From the NCBI GenBank assembly GCA_964575715.1, contig CAZNSG010000270.1:1-21876 (forward strand): a DNA stretch of 21,876 nucleotides, written 5' to 3'. The notes beneath the pieces are model-generated. The model made no database searches, was not told where the DNA came from, and saw nothing but the letters and a program-made list of their open reading frames with translations. The stretch comes from PNAI01 sp964575715 (GTDB taxonomy: Bacteria; Pseudomonadota; Alphaproteobacteria; Rhizobiales; Xanthobacteraceae). The position numbers were made by a program, and so were the translations under genes. Positions 15,395 through 21,876 of this stretch are shown here, one piece after another; positions within the stretch are counted from its first letter, which is position 1; each line of letters begins with the position of its first letter.

Positions 15395-17569
15395 TCATGC
15401 GAGATTCTGCCGTTTGATCCGCAGACTGTTACCCACGACGCTCACACTGGAGATGGCCATGGCGCCTGCGGCAATCATCGGATTGAGCAGCCCGAAGGCG
15501 GCAAGCGGAATCGCAGCGACGTTGTAGAAGAACGCCCAGAACAGATTCTGCTTGATGGTCCTGAACGTCACCCTGGAAAGCGTCAGCGCTTCGATGACCT
15601 TTAACGGGTGACCTTTCACCAGCACAATATTGCCGGCTTCTATGGCGATGTCCGTGCCGGTGCCGATCGCGATGCCTAAGTCGGCCTGCACGAGGGCGGG
15701 TGCGTCGTTGATGCCGTCACCGACAAAGGCAACGCGGCGGCCTCCCTTTTGAAGTTCGCGTACCTGTTCCGCCTTGTCTTGCGGAAGAACCTCGGCAAAC
15801 ACGCGATCGATGCCGATCTCTTTGGCTATCGCTTCCGCGGTTTTCCTATTATCGCCGGTAATCATTACTGTTTCGATGCCTTCGGCGCGCAGGCGCTCAA
15901 TCGCGACCTTTGAGTCCTGCTTCAATCTGTCGGCGACGGCGATCAGACCGAAAAGCGCGCCATTATGGGCAACGGCAATGACCGTTTTAGCATCGGCTTC
16001 GCGTTTCTCGACCCATTCGAGATGATGTACGAGCGGGATACCATGTCCCAGCAATAAGCGGGTACTTCCGACCATTAAGGCGAAGTTGCCGATTTTCCCT
16101 CGTATTCCTTTCCCCGCCAGATTTTCAAAGTCGTGGACATCCATGAGCGACAAGCTCTTGTCGCGCGCCGCACGTACGACCGCTTGTGCCAAAGGATGTT
16201 CCGACAGCCTTTCTATGCTGGCTGCGAGGGCGAGTACCTCATCCGCGGTCGTTTGCTCCTTGCAGGCAAGAACATCGATGACCTTAGGTTTACCCTCCGT
16301 CAGCGTGCCGGTCTTGTCGAAGATCACAACGTCGATTTTCTTGCCTCTTTCAAGAGCCTCTCCGTTCTTGATCAGAATTCCACGTCGCGCTCCCAAACCG
16401 GTACCAACCATGATGGCCGTCGGCGTCGCGAGACCGAGCGAGCACGGGCACGCAATGACCAGCACAGCCACCGCCGGAACGAAGCTTTGATAGATGTCGC
16501 CCGTGAAGAAATACCAACCCGCAACCGTGAGAAGGGCGATACCGAGTACGATCGGGACAAAAATCCCGGAAATCCTGTCAGCGAGCTTTTGGATCGGCGC
16601 CTTGTTCACCTGCGCTTCAGCCACCATCTTGACGATCTGCGCAAGCGTCGTGTCCTGCCCGACCTTCATCGCTTGCATTTGAAACGCGCCGCTGAGATTG
16701 ACAGTCGCGCCAAATACGTCGTCGCCTTTCGCCTTGCCCACCGGCATGCTTTCGCCTGTGAGCATTGACTCGTCAACATTGGAACTACCATTGGTGATCT
16801 TTCCGTCGACCGGGACCTTCTCCCCGGGCTTGACCAAAAGAATTTCACCAACTTTTACGTCTTCGATGACAACGTCTTGCTCCGTGCCGTCGCGGATTAT
16901 GTGCGCGGTCTTGGCGCCGAGTTCGATGAGTTTTTCAATCGCTTCGCTAGCCTGCCCTCGGCTGCGCGCCTCGAAATAGCGCCCAAGCAGGATGAGCGCA
17001 GCGATCACCGCGCCGGTCTCGAAGTACAAGTGGTGCCCGCCCACCACCATCGCCCATGCGCTGTAAATCAGCGCCGTCAGCGTGCCCAAGGAGATGAGCG
17101 TATCCATATTGGCTGCGGCATTGGTAGCCTGCCGCGCCATGCCAGAATGGAATTCCCAACCAAGCCCGAGGATCACAATGGCGCTGAGGACAGCCTGTAT
17201 CCATGTGCTGGCGTTGTGGCCGAGAACCATCCATGGCAGGTCGATCTCAAACATGGCCAGCACGGCGACAGGCGCTGCCAATAACAGGGCGAGGAAGGCG
17301 CGTCGTCGCGCCGATTGCAATTCGTGTTGGGCGTGGTCTTTATGATGCTGAGCGAATTCGCGCGTGAGCACCTGATAGCCGCCCTTGATCACAGCCGCAT
17401 GCAGGCTACCCTCGGATACAGCTTTCTCGTCATATTCGATGTGGGCGCGGTGCGTTGCGAGGTTGACGCTGGCATTTAGCACGCCTGCGAGTTTCGCGAG
17501 CGCGCGTTCATTGCGTGTGGCGCAGGAAGCGCAGTGCATGCCGCCGATCTGGAAGGTTGCTGTTTTCAT
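15395..17569 (-). CDS. copA: Cu(I)-exporting P1B-1 ATPase CopA
   Basis: The start is ATG 17569 (MKTATFQIGG), because AAAGGG stands about 9 bases ahead and the metal domain begins at once; a 70-residue upstream extension in frame lies inside the preceding gene and is rejected. The 724 residues have one metal-binding domain with GMHCASC (10-16), TGES (271-274), the transmembrane CPC followed by Ser (374-377), DKTGT (418-422), HPLAQ, TGDN and GDGINDAP. The last helices hold FYN and MAISS, matching the YN and MxxSS signatures of the Cu(I) group. It moves Cu(I) from cytosol to periplasm. The gene starts 5 nt after the stop of the HMA-TauE-cupredoxin gene and is the last gene of the copper operon. 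Confidence 0.95.
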   Translation of the reverse strand: MKTATFQIGGMHCASCATRNERALAKLAGVLNASVNLATHRAHIEYDEKAVSEGSLHAAVIKGGYQVLTREFAQHHKDHAQHELQSARRRAFLALLLAAPVAVLAMFEIDLPWMVLGHNASTWIQAVLSAIVILGLGWEFHSGMARQATNAAANMDTLISLGTLTALIYSAWAMVVGGHHLYFETGAVIAALILLGRYFEARSRGQASEAIEKLIELGAKTAHIIRDGTEQDVVIEDVKVGEILLVKPGEKVPVDGKITNGSSNVDESMLTGESMPVGKAKGDDVFGATVNLSGAFQMQAMKVGQDTTLAQIVKMVAEAQVNKAPIQKLADRISGIFVPIVLGIALLTVAGWYFFTGDIYQSFVPAVAVLVIACPCSLGLATPTAIMVGTGLGARRGILIKNGEALERGKKIDVVIFDKTGTLTEGKPKVIDVLACKEQTTADEVLALAASIERLSEHPLAQAVVRAARDKSLSLMDVHDFENLAGKGIRGKIGNFALMVGSTRLLLGHGIPLVHHLEWVEKREADAKTVIAVAHNGALFGLIAVADRLKQDSKVAIERLRAEGIETVMITGDNRKTAEAIAKEIGIDRVFAEVLPQDKAEQVRELQKGGRRVAFVGDGINDAPALVQADLGIAIGTGTDIAIEAGNIVLVKGHPLKVIEALTLSRVTFRTIKQNLFWAFFYNVAAIPLAAFGLLNPMIAAGAMAISSVSVVGNSLRIKRQNLA

Positions 17570-17574
17570 GATTG

Positions 17575-19047
17575 TTAGCCCTTTTCGGCTGAAACGACCG
17601 TGATCTTCGAGCCGGGCGTCATCATGCCCATGCCGCAGTTGAACGCGATGTCTCCGGGCTCCGCTGGAGTGAAGGTAATAAGAGTGGTGCTGTTCGCTGA
17701 CAGCAATCTTTGAACCCGAAGCTTCGGTACTATAAGGACACGGCCGCAGCCGACGGCCTGGCTTGCGTCGATCCACCACTCGACCGGGATTCCCTGTCTC
17801 ACGGTGAAGCGGTTCGGGACATAGTCGAGGCCCACGATCTTCATGGCCATGGTCTGTTTTTCAACCTTCGTGGCCGCGGGCTGTTTTTCAACAGCAACGT
17901 TCCCGTTCCCCTTCGGCTGCCCAAGTTGCGCCGCTACGGTTTGTTCCTTTGCCGGGGTCGATGGCTTTGTACTGCTGATGGTCGGGGTCAAAATTATGCT
18001 GCTGCCCGCGAGCACCAATCCGTATTGGATGTTCAGAAAGCCCAGTAGGATTACCGCGGCACCCGCGAGTTTCAAGAAGCGGTTCTGGAACGCACCCTTG
18101 GCGAAACTCGAAATGGCCGATAGCGAAATCAAAGCCGGCAGCGTGCCAAGCGCAAACGCAAGCATGGTGAGCGCACCCGTCGCGAAGCTTCCTTTAGCAA
18201 GGACATAAAGCTGAAGCGCCTGCGTGAATCCGCAGGGAAGGAAGAACGTCAACGCACCCAAGACAAAGGCACCGTCATTTGTTTCGCGGGCGGCGAAATC
18301 ATGAACTTTGTGTGCCAAGGACTTCGGCATTCTCGGCAGAAATCGTCCGAGCGAGGGAATGAGCCTAAGCATCTGTAAGCCGAGCACGATCATGACACCG
18401 CTCGCCACGATCGTGAGGGCGCCATTCGCCTCGGAAGACAGTGTGAGCGCCGACCCCAACGCCCCCACGGCACCACCGAGCAGCGTGTAGGAAACGACTC
18501 GGCCGGCGTTGAAGTAGATGTGCGGCTTTAATTTCTGCATGGTTGTGAGGTCTGCACTTGCCTCGTTGTACTTTGCCGCGACTGCGACAAGAAGGCCACC
18601 GGTTACTGCCATGCAGGTCGAGACGGACGCCACAAGGCCGATCAGAAACGCAAGGCCATAGCTCATGTTGTCGGAAATACCGAGGCTCTTGGGGATAACA
18701 TCGAATTGGTGGAGAAGTAGAAAGACGGCGACAACAAAGAGAAACGCAGCGCCAATTTCGACATAGTCGCGCGCGGTGTTGCGCCCTTGCGCGGCGGATC
18801 CGCTGCGCTCTTCCCACGATTCGACGGTGTAACCTTCTTCCGCGACCGCCCTCTGCAAGGCCTCGCGATCGAGATCGCCGACATGGGTCATCCGGGCCGT
18901 GCCCTTGCGGAAACTGGCATCGGTTTGCTGCACGCCTGGGATGGCGGCGAGCTTCCGTTCGATTGCCACCTCGCAATGGCGGCAGTGCATCCCGCCAATG
19001 TTGACGATGAGCGTCTTTACATCCTGCGAGTTGAGATTCTCTGTCAT
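17575..19047 (-). CDS. Three-domain copper protein: HMA - TauE/SafE (DsbD-like) membrane domain - cupredoxin
   Basis: The start at 19047 has TAGGAG seven bases ahead. Residues 10-80 form a heavy-metal-associated domain with GMHCRHC (19-25). Residues about 95-350 are a multi-helix TauE/SafE or DsbD-type membrane domain with membrane-embedded cysteines at STCMAVTGG (Cys145) and FLPCGFTQ (Cys272). After a Lys/Pro/Thr-rich linker (about 355-400), residues 400-490 form a cupredoxin-like domain. There Cys434 (VGCGRVL) stands where many cupredoxins have His, and FNCGMGM (Cys471, Met473, Met475) supplies the rest of a metal site. Known: separate members of each domain bind or transport copper or thiols. 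Inferred: the protein takes copper from the cytosolic HMA domain and passes it, or electrons, to the periplasmic cupredoxin. It sits directly before copA. Confidence 0.88.
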   Translation of the reverse strand: MTENLNSQDVKTLIVNIGGMHCRHCEVAIERKLAAIPGVQQTDASFRKGTARMTHVGDLDREALQRAVAEEGYTVESWEERSGSAAQGRNTARDYVEIGAAFLFVVAVFLLLHQFDVIPKSLGISDNMSYGLAFLIGLVASVSTCMAVTGGLLVAVAAKYNEASADLTTMQKLKPHIYFNAGRVVSYTLLGGAVGALGSALTLSSEANGALTIVASGVMIVLGLQMLRLIPSLGRFLPRMPKSLAHKVHDFAARETNDGAFVLGALTFFLPCGFTQALQLYVLAKGSFATGALTMLAFALGTLPALISLSAISSFAKGAFQNRFLKLAGAAVILLGFLNIQYGLVLAGSSIILTPTISSTKPSTPAKEQTVAAQLGQPKGNGNVAVEKQPAATKVEKQTMAMKIVGLDYVPNRFTVRQGIPVEWWIDASQAVGCGRVLIVPKLRVQRLLSANSTTLITFTPAEPGDIAFNCGMGMMTPGSKITVVSAEKG

Positions 19048-19056
19048 CGATAGCTC

Positions 19057-19193
19057 CTAACCCGAACTCCAAATCCATGCCGTTGGTGTTGTCCGACTGA
19101 TAAGGCCCGCTACCCACGCATAGCAGGAGCAAAGGCACACGGCCGCTCGACACGGCGTGCAGTCGGCGCAAGCGCACGCTTGGAAATGTACAT
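19057..19193 (-). pseudogene. Metallothionein-like Cys-rich mini-gene with apparent one-base frameshift
   Basis: A strong ribosome binding site (AAAGGAG, 7-base spacer) leads to ATG at 19193. In that frame translation ends after 27 residues (TAG at 19110). Shifting by -1 inside the TTT run at the fourth codon gives about 45 residues beginning MYIFQACACADCTPC, with seven cysteines in 18 residues (codons between 19176 and 19123). That frame ends at a TAG (19059-19057) which overlaps the ribosome binding site of the next gene. One extra T would restore the whole frame. Seen: both frames and the Cys cluster. Inferred: a small metal-binding protein, broken by a real mutation, a sequencing error, or read by -1 frameshifting. 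If the frame is not used, the 27-residue peptide would be a leader of unknown role. Confidence 0.5.
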
Positions 19194-19213
19194 GATAGTT
19201 CTCCTTTCGTCGT

Positions 19214-19624
19214 TTAGCTTTTTTGGTGATCCGCCAACGTCGTCGCGGCGGAACCGGCATGACAACAGCTCTGCACACGAGTTGGCGGGGCAATGGTCGT
19301 CTCAGCAATTTGCGTCGAGATCGGCGATTGAGCCGCCGCTTCGGCCTTATCTGGCGGCAATGGTTGCGACGCGCACGATCTGCCGACCATTTTGTTCATG
19401 CACAGACCAAGCCCGCACATGATGAGACATGGCAGTGCTGTCAGAAGAATGGGTGCGATACCCGCAGCGACCAGCCAGCCCCAGTTGAGTGCGCCGCCGC
19501 CGACCAGTGCGACGATCGCCAGGATCACCAGCACCCATCGGTTTCCAAGATGGAATCGGGCGGCGCGCTGCAAATCGCGAGCAAGCGAAGCCTCCCTTGT
19601 CTTGGTCGATTCCGATGTCGTCAT
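19214..19624 (-). CDS. Cys/Met-rich membrane protein of the copper operon
   Basis: The start at 19624 has GGGAGAG ahead. The 136 residues comprise a charged N-terminus of about 28 residues, then two hydrophobic segments: WVLVILAIVALVGGGALNWG and GIAPILLTALPCLIMCGLGL. The second segment ends in a Cys/Met cluster (PCLIMCGLGLCMNKM). A long polar tail ends with SCCHAGS. Similar short proteins occur in copper loci of rhizobia, but I know no function or family name. Cys and Met in or beside the membrane helix suggest copper binding. It lies 14 bases after the oxidase gene on the same strand. Confidence 0.7.
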   Translation of the reverse strand: MTTSESTKTREASLARDLQRAARFHLGNRWVLVILAIVALVGGGALNWGWLVAAGIAPILLTALPCLIMCGLGLCMNKMVGRSCASQPLPPDKAEAAAQSPISTQIAETTIAPPTRVQSCCHAGSAATTLADHQKS

Positions 19625-19638
19625 GTCGCTCTCCCGAT

Positions 19639-21015
19639 CTAAGCCACCCGAATAACGCCCATCATCCCGCCCGCTTGATGCTCAAGGATGTGGCAATGGA
19701 TCATCCAATCGCCAGGGTTGTCGGCGACGAACGCAATCTCGGCGCGTTCGCGCGGGGCCAGGAGCACGGTGTCCTGCCATTCCCGATATTGTGTCGGTTG
19801 GCCGTTGCGCGTGATTACCCGGAATGAGTGGCCGTGGAGATGCATCGGATGATGCCAAGCGGTGTCATTGACCAGCTCAAGCACGCACGGCCGGTTGCGT
19901 TCGAGCGTGAACAACGGCTCATGGGCATGTCCCGTTGCGGCAACGCCGTTGATCGCCCACGCAATACCGTGTTGCATGAGGGTACGAGTGTCTGTTGGTT
20001 TGCCGTGCAGCCTCGCCGAGGTCATCGCTCCCATCATGCCGCCGCCAAGATCGATTTGATGCCGTGCCGCCGCTTTCACGTCGGGCTCAGGCAGCGGATT
20101 TTTGGGAAGGCGAAGCGGACTCGCACGGGAGACGTCCCGCAGTGGAGGGTCGCTGCTGTAGACGAGATCAAGCAACCGGTATTCGAGGTTGCGGTAGAAG
20201 CTGTCGATGACGGGGAAGCGCTGACCCGGCTTACCGTTGAGATCGAGAAGGAGGTCCACGCGCATGGCCGGTCCAAGCACGATGCGACCATTCGCGGGCG
20301 CATGCGGCTCAACCGGCTGGCCGTCGAGCGCAATGACCTGTGGGCTGTGGCCCTCAAACATCAATCCGAAGATGCGCGCGTTCGCGGCGTTGATGAGACG
20401 CAAGCGAATGCGTTCTCCCGCGCGCGCGGCGAATGTCTCGCGTACACGACCGTTGACCGTGACGGTATTGCCGACGTGGCCATTGTGACTGATGTCCATC
20501 ATGTTGTCGAAATCAGGACTGATCGATGCGTCCTTGAGCAGACGCCAATCTCCGATCATCCAGGTGATATCGCGATCGAAGGCAACAGATTTTGGCTCCT
20601 CGACGATCAGCGCGCCATAAAGCCCGCGGCCTACTTGCACCGAGCTGCGTTGGTGCGGGTGGTACCAGAAGGTGCCAGCGTCGGGACACGCGAACTCGTA
20701 GACGAAGCTCGCGCCGGGTGTGATCGGCTTCTGCGTGAGATAGGGAACGCCATCCATGGCATTTGGTACGCGCATGCCGTGCCAGTGGATTGTTGTTTCT
20801 TCTGGCAGCCGGTTCTCGACGACGATCCAGACATCAGTGTCAGGATACGGCGAGCCGACGATCCGCAGTCGACTCGGCGCCGCAACCAGTTTGAATTCCT
20901 TCGCGGGTACCGGCGTGGCGCGTGGATTGCGCGAAAGCGATGCCACGGCGGCGAAGCTCACGCCGCCAATGAGGAGCGATCGCCGGTCAAGGGCGGATTT
21001 GAGAATATGCAACAT
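19639..21015 (-). CDS. Periplasmic multicopper oxidase (CopA/CueO type)
   Basis: The start is set at ATG 21015 (MLHILKSALD), because a twin-arginine signal follows immediately (DRRSLLIGGVSFAAVASL); an in-frame extension to 21111 is possible but has no ribosome binding site. The start itself also lacks a clear one. The 458 residues contain all four copper motifs: HWHG (77-80), HPH (119-121), HPMHLHGH (389-396) and HCHILEH with axial Met451 (440-451). The three cupredoxin domains are complete. There is no long Met-rich insert, only a small GGGMMGAM stretch near 325-331, unlike E. coli CueO. Likely role: oxidation of Cu(I) to Cu(II) in the periplasm, alongside CopA export. Confidence 0.93.
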   Translation of the reverse strand: MLHILKSALDRRSLLIGGVSFAAVASLSRNPRATPVPAKEFKLVAAPSRLRIVGSPYPDTDVWIVVENRLPEETTIHWHGMRVPNAMDGVPYLTQKPITPGASFVYEFACPDAGTFWYHPHQRSSVQVGRGLYGALIVEEPKSVAFDRDITWMIGDWRLLKDASISPDFDNMMDISHNGHVGNTVTVNGRVRETFAARAGERIRLRLINAANARIFGLMFEGHSPQVIALDGQPVEPHAPANGRIVLGPAMRVDLLLDLNGKPGQRFPVIDSFYRNLEYRLLDLVYSSDPPLRDVSRASPLRLPKNPLPEPDVKAAARHQIDLGGGMMGAMTSARLHGKPTDTRTLMQHGIAWAINGVAATGHAHEPLFTLERNRPCVLELVNDTAWHHPMHLHGHSFRVITRNGQPTQYREWQDTVLLAPRERAEIAFVADNPGDWMIHCHILEHQAGGMMGVIRVA

Positions 21016-21151
21016 TGAATGTCGTACTGTTGCTGTTGGGCCAGGCGAGCGATGTGGTCTTTCAGCCACACGCACCATGGAAGCAGACGCGCACGCGTCG
21101 CAGCGTCGCACGCGTGTTCACGAGACACGCAACGCCGGAAGGCGGCGTGTC

Positions 21152-21529
21152 TCAGCTCAGGACGACAGGTCTAGGAGGATAGGGTTCGGGGGGAGTGATG
21201 TGGCCAGTCACGACCATCCCAGTCGCGGGCCATACCGTGTCAATGGAAACGGCGGCAACGGCGACCGCCATCACTGGCATCACGACCACGCTGCTGCAAA
21301 AGGCAACGCAGGCCCCCGGCATAGACGCTTTTTCATCACCACAGCAGCCGTCGCACTTGCTGGGCATCGGCGTATCTGCGGACATAGCCAAGTCCACGCT
21401 AGCGGACATGATGCTCATATCGCCAGCCTGGACGGGATGCATCACCAGCCCCGTGCTGATCACGAGGGTCAACAACACAGCAAATAGCCGACGAATTTTT
21501 CCAGATCGCATGCGTTTAACAATAACCAT
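21152..21529 (-). CDS. Small Cys-rich exported or membrane protein, first gene of the copper operon
   Basis: A 125-residue protein with an N-terminal signal or anchor (LFAVLLTLVISTGLVMHPVQ). A Met-containing stretch (AGDMSIMSASVDLAMSAD) follows, then a cysteine cluster (SKCDGCCGDEK, GACVAFCSS), a hydrophobic segment (VVVMPVMAVAVAAVS) and a Pro-rich tail (PPEPYPPRP). The start could be 21529 or the Met at 21511; neither has a clear ribosome binding site. The layout matches the gene ahead of czcC (14550-14918) and resembles small proteins found beside metal resistance genes in rhizobia. Function unknown; periplasmic metal binding is inferred. The oxidase start lies 136 bases downstream. Confidence 0.65.
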   Translation of the reverse strand: MVIVKRMRSGKIRRLFAVLLTLVISTGLVMHPVQAGDMSIMSASVDLAMSADTPMPSKCDGCCGDEKASMPGACVAFCSSVVVMPVMAVAVAAVSIDTVWPATGMVVTGHITPPEPYPPRPVVLS

Positions 21530-21756
21530 TTATGGAGCCGAATACCAGGGCTGCCGTATCTCCACTGCGATAGTTTCTTGAAATACCAATCGAGGCTTTT
21601 TTGAGTGAGCCACTGTTACGGTCTCACGGATTTGTGACAATCGCCGCACGATGCTGTGCTCCCCGCAATGACCTTATAACCCTTGCAGTCGCCGATATCG
21701 GATTGCGTTCATTTTCGCCGCTTCGTTAAGAGCGGAGATCACTACTGTCCGGTTAA
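21530..21756. other. Intergenic region between copper operon and a rightward partial gene
   Basis: No gene is seen. It must hold the copper operon promoter on the minus strand, but no convincing -35/-10 pair or CueR/CsoR-type operator could be picked out. A perfect palindrome CCGATATCGG (about 21692-21701) and a small inverted repeat TCAC-GGATTT-GTGA (about 21624-21637) are the only structures noticed. Confidence 0.4.
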
Positions 21757-21876
21757 GTGTTGAATAGATTCAATTGGTTCGATGGTGTTGGAGGAAGATT
21801 GTCGGAGTCAACACCGAGGAAGGCGCAGGAAAGCTGGATTTTTTCGAAGGAGTGGACGGACAAAATCTGTAGAAAA
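21757..21876 (+). CDS. Partial reading frame running off the window, unknown
   Basis: A frame opens with GTG at 21757 right after an in-frame TAA and stays open for 40 codons to the window end. The predicted residues (WFDGVGGRLSESTPRKAQES, then WIFSKEWTDKICRK) have a natural protein-like composition, unlike the other two frames. No clear ribosome binding site is seen, and the family is not recognised. Too short to assign a function. Confidence 0.35.
   Translation, partial: MLNRFNWFDGVGGRLSESTPRKAQESWIFSKEWTDKICRK

Noticed and set aside
17570..17779. 70-residue N-terminal extension of CopA
   Set aside because: It lies inside the preceding gene. The ATG at 17569 has its own ribosome binding site and begins directly at the metal-binding domain.
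19828..21018. Long rightward frame (396 codons) opposite the multicopper oxidase
   Set aside because: It is antisense to a gene with all four copper motifs and looks like a composition artefact.
1..21876. CRISPR array
   Set aside because: No regularly spaced direct repeats with unique spacers were seen anywhere. The GGTCTCTG repeats are irregular and in both orientations.

Overview
The window looks like part of a mobile heavy-metal resistance island from an alphaproteobacterium of the order Rhizobiales, probably Bradyrhizobium, Nitrobacter or Afipia-like. The assignment rests on the GC-rich coding style, the DUF3489 - DUF2924 - recombinase gene set, the small membrane protein at 15039-15260 and the overlapping-gene style of the metal operons. 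Species cannot be fixed from the sequence alone.

Left end (1-4529): a gene cut by the window start joins a transposase-like zinc ribbon and helix-turn-helix to a RecB/Cas4-type PD-(D/E)XK nuclease core. It is followed by tRNA-Gln(CTG), a cluster of GGTCTCTG-type repeats, and a leftward module of DUF3489 protein, DUF2924 protein and a large serine recombinase. This is the likely integration module and island boundary.

Middle (4530-7707): a leftward P1B-2 Zn/Cd/Pb ATPase is divergent from a rightward outer-membrane beta-barrel protein. A short possible insertion-sequence relic follows.

czc operon (14918 down to 7874, minus strand): Cys-rich membrane protein, czcC, czcB, a PII-like protein (PII-NG type), czcA, a periplasmic protein and a secreted protein. 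From czcC onward the genes overlap by 4 to 11 nt or lie 2 nt apart. Together they encode a trans-envelope Co/Zn/Cd efflux pump, a probable cytosolic PII-type sensor and two accessory exported proteins.

Copper operon (21529 down to 15395, minus strand): Cys-rich exported protein, Tat-exported multicopper oxidase, Cys/Met-rich membrane protein, a short metallothionein-like reading frame that appears broken by one missing base, a three-domain HMA - TauE/SafE - cupredoxin protein, and the Cu(I) ATPase CopA. CopA exports Cu(I) from the cytosol, the oxidase can convert Cu(I) to Cu(II) in the periplasm, and the others probably bind or hand over copper. A small two-helix membrane protein (15039-15260) separates the two operons.

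No metal-responsive regulator (MerR, ArsR, CsoR or two-component) is encoded in the window, so control must come from outside it or from unrecognised factors. The most unusual items are the zinc-ribbon/HTH/nuclease fusion at the left edge, the broken Cys-rich mini-gene, the three-domain copper protein and the PII-like gene embedded in czc.
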